This document shows positions 1 through 5,560 of a stretch of 6,598 nucleotides of DNA, piece after piece. Made by a program: the position numbers and the translations under genes. Each line of letters starts with the position of its first letter. Position 1 is the first letter of the stretch. The notes under the pieces were generated by a model. The model had not been told where the DNA came from, searched no databases, and saw nothing but the letters and a program-made list of their open reading frames with translations. Origin of the DNA: an uncultured Lachnospiraceae bacterium (GTDB taxonomy: Bacteria > Bacillota > Clostridia > Lachnospirales > Lachnospiraceae); NCBI GenBank assembly GCA_948438565.1, contig CAOJLW010000120.1, forward strand, positions 1-6,598, written 5' to 3'.

Positions 1-532
1 AGAACTCGAGCCGACCGAAGGCGTGATTACGGTAAATGGCAGAAGGCTACATACGATTTCCCACAAACAGGTGCCGCGCTTTCGCAGGAATGTAGGCGTT
101 GTGTTTCAGGATTTCCGCTTGCTTAAGGATCGGAATGTATATGATAATGTGGCGTTTGCACAGCGGGTGATTGGCGCGTCGGTTCGGGAGTCGCGTAAAA
201 ATGTGCCGCAAATGCTTTCGATGGTAGGTCTTGCGCCAAAATATAAATCCTATCCCAAACAGTTGTCCGGTGGGGAGCAGCAGCGGGTGGCCATCGCGCG
301 GGCGTTAATTAACCGGCCTAAAATTCTGCTTGCAGATGAACCGACCGGTAATTTAGACGCCAACAATGCCTGGGAGATTATGAAGCTGTTGGAAGAGATC
401 AATGAACGGGGGACGACGGTTGTCGTCGTAACCCACAATATGGAGATTGTAAAAGTTATGAATAAGCGTGTCATCACAATAAAGAAAGGCGTCATCATTT
501 CTGATGTAGACGGTGACAGCGATGAGGATTAG
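1..532 (+). CDS. ftsE: Cell division ATP-binding protein FtsE, 5'-truncated by the window edge
   Basis: This is the ATPase of the FtsEX complex, an ABC-type machine at the cytoplasmic face of the membrane. In Gram-positive bacteria it controls peptidoglycan hydrolases during division or elongation rather than moving a substrate. The frame is open from base 2, giving 176 visible residues; FtsE is usually about 230, so roughly the first 50, including the Walker A loop, lie outside. The visible part starts ELEPTEG. It continues with the Q-loop (VFQDFRLL), the ABC signature LSGGEQQR, Walker B with D-loop (ILLADEPTGNLD) and the switch histidine in VVVVTHN. The GTG at 23 is an internal valine codon (EGVITVNG), not the start. 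The gene ends with TAG and overlaps ftsX by 11 bases. The EPTGNLD and FQDFRLL motifs together with the ftsX neighbour separate it from other LolD/MacB-like ATPases. Confidence 0.95.
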   Translation, partial: ELEPTEGVITVNGRRLHTISHKQVPRFRRNVGVVFQDFRLLKDRNVYDNVAFAQRVIGASVRESRKNVPQMLSMVGLAPKYKSYPKQLSGGEQQRVAIARALINRPKILLADEPTGNLDANNAWEIMKLLEEINERGTTVVVVTHNMEIVKVMNKRVITIKKGVIISDVDGDSDED

Positions 533-1430
533 TACGATTGGCTATACGTTAAAACAGGGGATTAGCAATATCTGGCGCAATAAAATGTTTTCCTTGGCGT
601 CGATAGCGACGATGTCCGCCTGTATTTTCTTATTTGGCTTGTTTTTTGCAATTGTCACCAATTTTCAGGCGATGGTGAAAAATGCGGAATCCGGCGTAGC
701 GGTCACTGTGTTTTTTGACGAAGGGATCTCTCAGGAGCAGATCGACGCCATTGGCAAAGAGATTGGGCAGCGGGTGGAAGTTTCGGATTATGAATTTTTA
801 TCTGCGGAGAAGGCTTGGGCGGAATTTAAAGATTACTATTTTGAGGGAAGTGAAGAGGCTGCCGCAGGTTTTGCAGACGACAACCCTCTGGCCAATTCCT
901 CAAGCTATGCGATTTATATGAATGATATTTCCATGCAGCCGGTGCTGGTGGATTATTTAAAGGGGTTAGAGGGTGTGCGCGATGTGCGCCATTCGGCGTC
1001 GGTGGCCAATACGCTTTCCGATTTTAACAGTTTGATTGGTTATATTTCAGTTGGCATTATCCTGATCCTGTTTTTGGTCGCCACATTTTTGATTAGCAAT
1101 ACGGTTACAACCGGCATTGCAGTCCGGCGGGATGAGATTGGGATTATGAAGCTGATAGGCGCGACGGATGGGTTTGTACGTGCGCCGTTTATTGTGGAAG
1201 GGATTTTGATTGGCGTGATTGGTGCGATTTTGCCATTGGCGCTCCTCTATCTGCTATATAACCGGATTGTGCTGTATATAGAAGAAAAATTCAGTTTTTT
1301 GAGCAGGCTGATTACCTTTGTCCCCGCACAAGGGGTGTTCCATACGTTAGTTCCGGTGGCGCTTGTGCTTGGCGTGGGCATCGGTTTTTTAGGCAGCCGG
1401 ATTACGATCCGTAAGCATTTAAAAGTATAG
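522..1430 (+). CDS. ftsX: Cell division protein FtsX
   Basis: This is the membrane subunit of FtsEX, which passes ATP hydrolysis by FtsE to extracellular cell-wall hydrolases. The product is 302 residues, normal for the family. The layout is typical. A cytoplasmic N-terminal stretch is followed by TM1 at about residues 25-46 and a large extracellular loop at about 47-168. TM2 (about 170-193), TM3 (about 223-247) and TM4 (about 272-291) follow. Between TM2 and TM3 lies the conserved cytoplasmic stretch RRDEIGIMKLIGAT, the expected contact with FtsE. I chose ATG 522 because the protein then begins MRISTIGYTLKQG, the usual clostridial start. An in-frame GTG at 513 would add three residues and cannot be excluded. 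The 11-base overlap with ftsE suggests coupled translation. The acidic, alanine-rich part of the extracellular loop (EGSEEAAAGFADD) is where partner binding is expected, but no partner gene is visible here. Confidence 0.95.
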   Translation: MRISTIGYTLKQGISNIWRNKMFSLASIATMSACIFLFGLFFAIVTNFQAMVKNAESGVAVTVFFDEGISQEQIDAIGKEIGQRVEVSDYEFLSAEKAWAEFKDYYFEGSEEAAAGFADDNPLANSSSYAIYMNDISMQPVLVDYLKGLEGVRDVRHSASVANTLSDFNSLIGYISVGIILILFLVATFLISNTVTTGIAVRRDEIGIMKLIGATDGFVRAPFIVEGILIGVIGAILPLALLYLLYNRIVLYIEEKFSFLSRLITFVPAQGVFHTLVPVALVLGVGIGFLGSRITIRKHLKV

Positions 1431-1455
1431 CGTTTTGGACGGATAGGCAGCAGGC

Positions 1456-2748
1456 ATGGGAAAGGATTGTATGAATATGGACTATGAAGAACTACAGGAG
1501 GAGCGGATACCAGAGAAGGGGGTCAAGAACAACGGAGGTTTTTTCAAAGGCATCGCCATAGGGGCGTTAGGGATGACGGTCGTGCTGCTGCTGTTTTTAA
1601 ATTTTTGGAGCAAAACGGCGCTGTCTGACGCTGATGCGCAGAGTCAGAATGGCTCGATATTGACAGAGCAGGTGCAAAAAAAGATCAATGAACTGATGGG
1701 ATGCATTCGCCTGTATTTTTATGGCGAAGCCGAAGATGAGCAGCTTGCAGAAGGGATTTATTCCGGCCTGCTGCAAGGGTTGGATGACCAGTATTCTCAG
1801 TATTATACAAAGGAAGAATACGCTGATTTGCAGATTTCCGCCACGCAGAATTATTATGGCATCGGGGCGCAGCTGAGTCAGGATCGGGATACGATGCAGG
1901 TTTCCATCAGTCATGTATATGAAGGCTCTCCAGCGGAAGCGGCCGGATTAAAGGACGGGGATATCATTGTGATGGTAAAAGATATCGAAGCGGTGAGTAT
2001 GGAGCTCTCTGATTTAGTGACGCATATCCGCGGGGAAGAAGGGACGACGGTGCATCTACAGATTTACCGGGAGGGTTTGGCGGACTTTTTGGAGCTGGAT
2101 GTGGAACGAGCCAATATTGATTTGCCAACGATAGAGCATAAGCTTTTGGCAGGCAAGATCGGGTATATTCATATTTTGGAATTTGGAGCGCCTACGATTG
2201 AGCAGTTTGAATCGGCGGTAAAGGATTTGGAAGCGCAGGGTATGCAGGCCATGATCTTAGACGTACGGGATAATCCAGGCGGTATGGTCACGGCTGTGAC
2301 CGGGATATTAGACGATCTGCTGCCGGAGGGGACGGTGGTTTATACACAGGATAAATATGGAAAACGCCAGAACTATTCTTCAGATGAAGAGACAAAAATG
2401 GACTATCCGCTTGCGGTGCTGATGAATGGCAACAGCGCCAGCGCGTCTGAAATTCTTGCTGGCGCAATTCGCGATTTTGAATATGGAACCTTAATCGGCA
2501 CCAAGACGTTTGGCAAGGGCATTGTACAGACGATTGTTACATTAGAGGATGGCGATGCGGTCAAGCTGACGACGGCAAAATATTTTACGCCTAATGGGGA
2601 AAATATTCATGGGACGGGAATCGAGCCGGATGTGGAACTCGAATTTGAATATCTTGGAGATGTAAATGCCGGTTATGATGAAATGCAGGATAATCAGGTA
2701 CAAAAGGCGATTGAAGTTTTGGAAAAGGAGATTTCCGTACAGCAATGA
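1456..2748 (+). CDS. Membrane-anchored S41 carboxy-terminal processing protease (CtpA/CtpB type)
   Basis: This is a PDZ-containing serine protease that should cut proteins near their C-termini on the outer side of the membrane. Residues about 29-51 form a single N-terminal membrane anchor. A linker helix region follows, then a PDZ domain at about 133-215 (starting YYGIGAQL, with GSPAEAAGLKDGD). The S41 core spans about 229-410, with LDVRDNPGG and NGNSASASEI. By alignment with CtpB and Tsp, the catalytic set is Ser329, Lys354 (in TFGKGIVQ) and Gln358. The Ser-Lys spacing of 25 and Lys-Gln spacing of 4 match those enzymes, so it looks active. The start is uncertain: ATG 1456 gives 430 residues, but ATG 1471 and 1477 follow an AAAGGA at 1461-1466, and 1477 has the better spacing. 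It lies 25 bases after ftsX and overlaps the next gene by ATGA. A ctp gene beside ftsEX is a known Firmicute arrangement. The substrate is unknown. Confidence 0.93.
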   Translation: MGKDCMNMDYEELQEERIPEKGVKNNGGFFKGIAIGALGMTVVLLLFLNFWSKTALSDADAQSQNGSILTEQVQKKINELMGCIRLYFYGEAEDEQLAEGIYSGLLQGLDDQYSQYYTKEEYADLQISATQNYYGIGAQLSQDRDTMQVSISHVYEGSPAEAAGLKDGDIIVMVKDIEAVSMELSDLVTHIRGEEGTTVHLQIYREGLADFLELDVERANIDLPTIEHKLLAGKIGYIHILEFGAPTIEQFESAVKDLEAQGMQAMILDVRDNPGGMVTAVTGILDDLLPEGTVVYTQDKYGKRQNYSSDEETKMDYPLAVLMNGNSASASEILAGAIRDFEYGTLIGTKTFGKGIVQTIVTLEDGDAVKLTTAKYFTPNGENIHGTGIEPDVELEFEYLGDVNAGYDEMQDNQVQKAIEVLEKEISVQQ

Positions 2749-3245
2749 GCAGAAGAACCAATAGAAGCAGATACGCCTGGCTGCTTGCGTTAGTATTATG
2801 GATGGCGTGTATTTTTTATTTTTCCCATCAACGCGCCACAGAATCCGGTGAAATCAGTATGTCGATTACCTACCATATGGCGGAAGGATGGAACAAAACC
2901 TTTTCGCTTGGCTGGCAAGAAGGGACATTGCAGCAGTATGCCCGTATGTTGGAGCATCCGATCCGTAAAGCGGCGCATATGACAGAGTATGCTGTTTTGG
3001 CCTGTATTTTGCTGGGGAATTGTATGCAGTACCCTCTCCTTAGCAAAAGGCCGTATTTATGGGCGGAAGTGGGAGCCGGGATATATGCCGCGACGGATGA
3101 ATTTCATCAGTTGTTTATAGAAGGCCGTTCCGGGGAATGGAAAGATGTGGGGATAGACAGCGTCGGGGCGTTTCTGGGGTTGTGTCTGGCCTGGATTGCC
3201 CTTGGCGTTTGGAATCAGATTCATATTAAATTTAGAAAGAGGTGA
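2745..3245 (+). CDS. VanZ-family small membrane protein
   Basis: This is a 166-residue integral membrane protein of the VanZ-like family, named after the teicoplanin-resistance accessory protein of enterococci. Most chromosomal members have no known function. The family motifs are visible in order: FSHQ at 26-29 after TM1 (about 10-27), R74..H78..EY at 81-82, DEFHQ at 118-122, R128, and DVGIDSVGA at 134-142. Three further hydrophobic segments lie at about 77-92, 104-117 and 137-157. The gene starts within the protease stop codon (ATGA), so translation is probably coupled. An AAGGAG 14 bases upstream is rather distant for independent initiation. Its own TGA stop lies inside the ribosome binding site of prfB. 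A role in glycopeptide resistance should not be assumed, because no vanA/B-type genes are present. Confidence 0.88.
   Translation: MSRRTNRSRYAWLLALVLWMACIFYFSHQRATESGEISMSITYHMAEGWNKTFSLGWQEGTLQQYARMLEHPIRKAAHMTEYAVLACILLGNCMQYPLLSKRPYLWAEVGAGIYAATDEFHQLFIEGRSGEWKDVGIDSVGAFLGLCLAWIALGVWNQIHIKFRKR
3238..3245 (+). promoter_or_regulatory. Ribosome binding site of prfB, overlapping the VanZ stop codon
   Basis: AGAGGTGA has seven consecutive bases (GAGGTGA) complementary to the 3' end of 16S rRNA. It ends five bases before ATG 3251. The final TGA is also the stop codon of the VanZ gene, so ribosomes finishing VanZ stop directly on the prfB initiation region. This supports 3251 as the prfB start. 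Confidence 0.85.
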
Positions 3246-3250
3246 AAGTA

Positions 3251-4391
3251 ATGGTAGAATTAGACCAGTTCAAGACGACCTTGAACGCATACAAAGGACC
3301 GTTAGTGGAAGTGAGGGATTCACTTTGACCTGGCTGGCAAAGAAAAGAAAATAGAAGAGCTGGAACGGGAGATGGAAGCCCCGGGATTTTGGGATAACGT
3401 AGAGGTTTCCCAACAGAAAATGAAAACGCTGAAAAGCTTAAAGGACGACGTGGGGACGTTTACAAAGCTTCAGGGGCAGTTTGAAGATATTGAAACGTTG
3501 ATTGAGATGGCCAATGAAGAAAACGACGCTTCGCTGATCGAGGAAGTGGAAACGGAGCTTGCTGAATTTGTGGAAACCTTTGAAAATATCCGGATGAAAA
3601 CGCTGTTGTCAGGGGAATATGACAAGGATAATGCGATCTTGTCCTTGCACGCGGGCGCCGGGGGAACGGAATCCTGCGACTGGGCGGCGATGCTGTATCG
3701 TATGTTTACCAGATGGGCGTCCGATAAAGGGTTTGCAGTGGAGGTTTTGGATTCTTTAGACGGCGATGAGGCGGGCATCAAATCTATTACGTTCCAGGTC
3801 AATGGAGAAAATGCTTATGGATATTTAAAATCAGAAAAAGGCGTCCATCGTCTGGTGCGCATTTCCCCGTTTAATGCCGCAGGCAAACGGCAGACTTCTT
3901 TTGTGTCCTGCGATGTGATGCCCGATATAGAGGAGGATATCGATATTGAGATCAATGAGGATGATATCCGGATTGATACGTATCGTTCCAGCGGAGCCGG
4001 CGGACAGCATATCAATAAGACTTCCTCTGCGATTCGTATTACGCATTTTCCGACCGGCATTGTGGTGCAGTGCCAGAATGAGCGTTCACAGCATATGAAT
4101 AAAGACAAGGCGATGCAGATGTTAAAAGCGAGACTGTATCTTTTAAAGCAGGAGGAGAATGCCAAAAAAGCGGCGGGCATCCGCGGGGAAGTGACCGAGA
4201 TCGGTTGGGGCAATCAAATCCGTTCTTATGTGATGCAGCCGTATACGATGGTCAAGGATCACCGTACCGGGGTTGAGACGGGAAACGTGGACAGCGTGAT
4301 GGACGGCAGGATTGATCTGTTTATCAACGGCTATCTGAAATGGCTGTCGTTAGGCTGTCCGGCAAATACCGCGGGGGACGATCCGGCATAG
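3251..4391 (+). CDS. prfB: Peptide chain release factor 2, expressed by programmed +1 frameshift
   Basis: RF2 recognises UGA and UAA stop codons and triggers release of the finished protein from the ribosome. The CDS is join(3251..3325, 3327..4391). Twenty-five codons end in DSL (CTT), then an in-frame TGA at 3326-3328 is bypassed by a +1 shift to give LDLAGKEKKIEELEREMEAPGFW. The shifted product is 379 residues, close to the family norm. The stop-codon-reading SPF motif falls at residues 205-207 and the catalytic GGQ (in GAGGQHINKT) at 250-252, the same numbers as in E. coli RF2; residue 246 is Ser. LHAGAGGTESCDWAAMLYRM is the class I release-factor hallmark. The gene ends in TAG, which RF1 and not RF2 reads. 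When RF2 is scarce, slow termination at the internal TGA allows more frameshifting, giving autoregulation. Calling the gene from ATG 3372 would lose 40 residues. Confidence 0.96.
3314..3329 (+). promoter_or_regulatory. prfB programmed +1 frameshift site
   Basis: The slippery stop context CTT TGA C occupies 3323-3329 and matches the conserved prfB recoding signal: Leu-tRNA slips from CTT to TTT, and the next codon read is GAC. The TGA is codon 26, as in E. coli. The stimulatory Shine-Dalgarno-like element is AGGG at 3314-3317. It is in the same register relative to CTT as the AGGGGG of E. coli prfB, but with fewer pairing bases (AGGGATTCA in place of AGGGGGTAT). Confidence 0.93.
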
Positions 4392-4411
4392 CCTGATAGG
4401 GGATGTTGCAG

Positions 4412-5023
4412 ATGGCTCAAACAATAGGAGTATGGAAAAAATGGTTTTGCCTGGCCGCGGTGTTTGGCTTATTGTTCATGGCGGCAGGCGAGGTTTTGGC
4501 TTCAGGACAGGAAGCGACGGTCAGCGTCGAAGACACTGCGGCGCTGTTGATGGAAGAGGAAGCGGACTGGCTGAAGGATACGGCCAATCAACTGGCGCAA
4601 AAAAGCGGATGGGACGTTGTGGCGCTGACCTGTGGAGATGCAGGCGGCCAAACGGCTCAGGCAGTATGCGAAGAGGCATTCCGTACATATGCTTCCGGAA
4701 AAGACGGCATATGCTGCCTGGCGGATACGGACAACGGCGAGATTGTTTTAAAAGCGTTTGGGTCGTCCGGTCGTTATTTGGATGACGAGAGGGTTTCCCG
4801 TATTTTAGAAGAGGCAGGCGCTCCGTTTTTAGAGCAGGATTATACGCAGTGTCTGTATTTAATGCTTTTAAGGTCGGATGAAGCTTATGAGACCGGTATG
4901 ACGGAGGGCGCCGCAGCCGATTGGAAAACGCCAGAGACAAAAATGCCCGGTATGCTGCTTTTACTGACGGTCGTTTTGCTGGCTTTGGCCGCTATGGCCG
5001 CGCGGGCGCGGCGGGGTCGGTAA
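4412..5023 (+). CDS. Secreted or membrane-anchored protein with TPM-like domain
   Basis: This is a 203-residue exported protein whose central part resembles the TPM domain (TPM_phosphatase family), found in bacterial envelope proteins and plant thylakoid TLP18.3. No specific function can be assigned. The N-terminus has Lys9-Lys10, a hydrophobic core at 11-25 and a likely signal peptidase site after VLA (residue 30). Residues about 37-140 give the TPM pattern: VSVEDTAALLMEEE, an amphipathic helix, WDVVALTCGD, then DGICCLADTDNGEIVLKAFG and the YLDDERVSRIL helix. A C-terminal membrane segment (about 179-197) ends in the basic tail RARRGR, so the domain should sit outside, anchored at its C-terminus. 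I chose ATG 4412 because AGGGG (4398-4402) lies nine bases upstream; ATG 4403 abuts that element. The gene follows prfB by 20 bases. Five cysteines remain after signal removal, which is unusual for an exported protein of this size. Confidence 0.72.
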   Translation: MAQTIGVWKKWFCLAAVFGLLFMAAGEVLASGQEATVSVEDTAALLMEEEADWLKDTANQLAQKSGWDVVALTCGDAGGQTAQAVCEEAFRTYASGKDGICCLADTDNGEIVLKAFGSSGRYLDDERVSRILEEAGAPFLEQDYTQCLYLMLLRSDEAYETGMTEGAAADWKTPETKMPGMLLLLTVVLLALAAMAARARRGR

Positions 5024-5078
5024 AAGGAAAACCCGTAAAGCCGTGATACAAACATATGGAGGGGTATTTGCAGAAGCT

Positions 5079-5522
5079 ATGGCAAAAAAAACAAGCTATT
5101 TTGTCTTAAGGGAAAAGGCTGTGCCGGAGGTGCTCTTAAAAGTGGTGGAGGCAAAACGTCTGTTAGAATCGGGAAAAGCCGAAAGCATTCAGGAGGCTGC
5201 GGAAGCTGCTGGAATTAGCCGCAGCTCCTTTTATAAATACAAAGACGATATTTTTCCGTTTCATGAGAATGCAAAGGGAATGACTATCAATATGATTATC
5301 CAGCTGGACGATGAACCGGGACTTTTGGCGGAGGTTGTAAAATCCGTGGCGGATTATCATGCCAATATTTTGACAATACATCAGAGCATTCCGGTGGAAG
5401 GCGTGGCGTCTCTGACGATCAGCGTGGAGGTGCTGCCGCAGACGGGCGACGTGTCCCGTATGGTGGAAGAGATAGAAAATAAGTCGGGGATTCATTATTT
5501 GAAAATACTATCCAGGGAATGA
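5079..5522 (+). CDS. ACT domain-containing protein, PheB / UPF0735 family
   Basis: This 147-residue protein has the same length as B. subtilis PheB. Residues about 23-56 form a predicted helix-turn-helix-like segment (VEAKRLLESGKAESIQEAAE, then AGISRSSFYKYKD). Residues about 69-146 are an ACT domain, a regulatory fold that usually binds amino acids; the ligand loop is DDEPGLLAEV at 77-86. The family is often next to hom or pheA and is thought to regulate amino-acid synthesis. Its ligand and target are not established, and it lacks the catalytic part of chorismate mutase or prephenate dehydratase. I chose ATG 5079 because it gives the family N-terminus MAKKTSYFVLREK. An in-frame GTG at 5043 would add 12 residues without resemblance to the family. 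The only good Shine-Dalgarno (GGAGGGG, 5058-5064) is 14 bases upstream, longer than usual. hom starts 38 bases downstream. Confidence 0.9.
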   Translation: MAKKTSYFVLREKAVPEVLLKVVEAKRLLESGKAESIQEAAEAAGISRSSFYKYKDDIFPFHENAKGMTINMIIQLDDEPGLLAEVVKSVADYHANILTIHQSIPVEGVASLTISVEVLPQTGDVSRMVEEIENKSGIHYLKILSRE

Positions 5523-5545
5523 CAGTCCTGGACGCCGCAGGGCGT
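5511..5545 (+). other. Two small adjacent inverted repeats at the ACT-hom junction
   Basis: TCCAGG (5511-5516) can pair with CCTGGA (5527-5532) around a 10-base loop containing the ACT gene stop codon. ACGCC (5532-5536) can pair with GGCGT (5541-5545) around GCAG. The two stems share base 5532, so both cannot form fully at once. There is no T-run after either, so this is not an intrinsic terminator. It may modestly shape the RNA just upstream of the hom ribosome binding site, or be chance. Confidence 0.25.
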
Positions 5546-5550
5546 AGAAT

Positions 5551-5555
5551 GGAGG
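5551..5555 (+). promoter_or_regulatory. Ribosome binding site of hom
   Basis: GGAGG lies five bases before ATG 5561, a strong and normally spaced site. It decides the hom start against the internal in-frame ATG at codon 7, which would remove the first residues of the NAD(P)-binding strand. Confidence 0.85.
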
Positions 5556-5560
5556 AAATT

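Noticed and set aside
2745..3245. Glycopeptide (teicoplanin) resistance gene
   Set aside because: The VanZ family is widespread in chromosomes without resistance, and no van ligase, dehydrogenase or dipeptidase genes are present.
3251..3328. A 25-codon ORF ending in TGA, followed by an apparently N-terminally truncated prfB
   Set aside because: This is not a sequencing error, pseudogene or separate leader peptide. CTT TGA C at codon 26 followed by a +1 frame continuing into conserved RF2 sequence is the known programmed frameshift.
3935..3969. Inverted repeat GGATATC / GATATCC within prfB
   Set aside because: It lies within a run of repetitive Asp/Ile/Glu codons (EEDIDIEINEDDIRID), so it is explained by coding content. 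A 21-base loop and internal position give no regulatory context.
3815..4213. A 132-codon minus-strand ORF inside prfB
   Set aside because: It is antisense to highly conserved RF2 coding sequence, the product has no recognisable motif, and it looks like a shadow of codon bias.
4432..4785. A 117-codon + strand ORF overlapping the TPM-like gene, with AGGAG just before its ATG
   Set aside because: The AGGAG is only one base from the ATG, and the product is rich in Gly and Arg with no domain pattern. The overlapping frame has a signal peptide, a domain pattern and a C-terminal membrane segment.
4521..4940. A 139-codon minus-strand ORF antisense to the TPM-like gene
   Set aside because: It has no family resemblance and a Pro/Arg/Ser-rich composition typical of antisense shadows; the + strand frame is better supported.
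5024..5078. Possible promoter or terminator in the longest intergenic gap (55 bases)
   Set aside because: I saw no convincing -35/-10 pair and no GC-rich stem followed by a T-run. Only the ACT gene ribosome binding site is supported.
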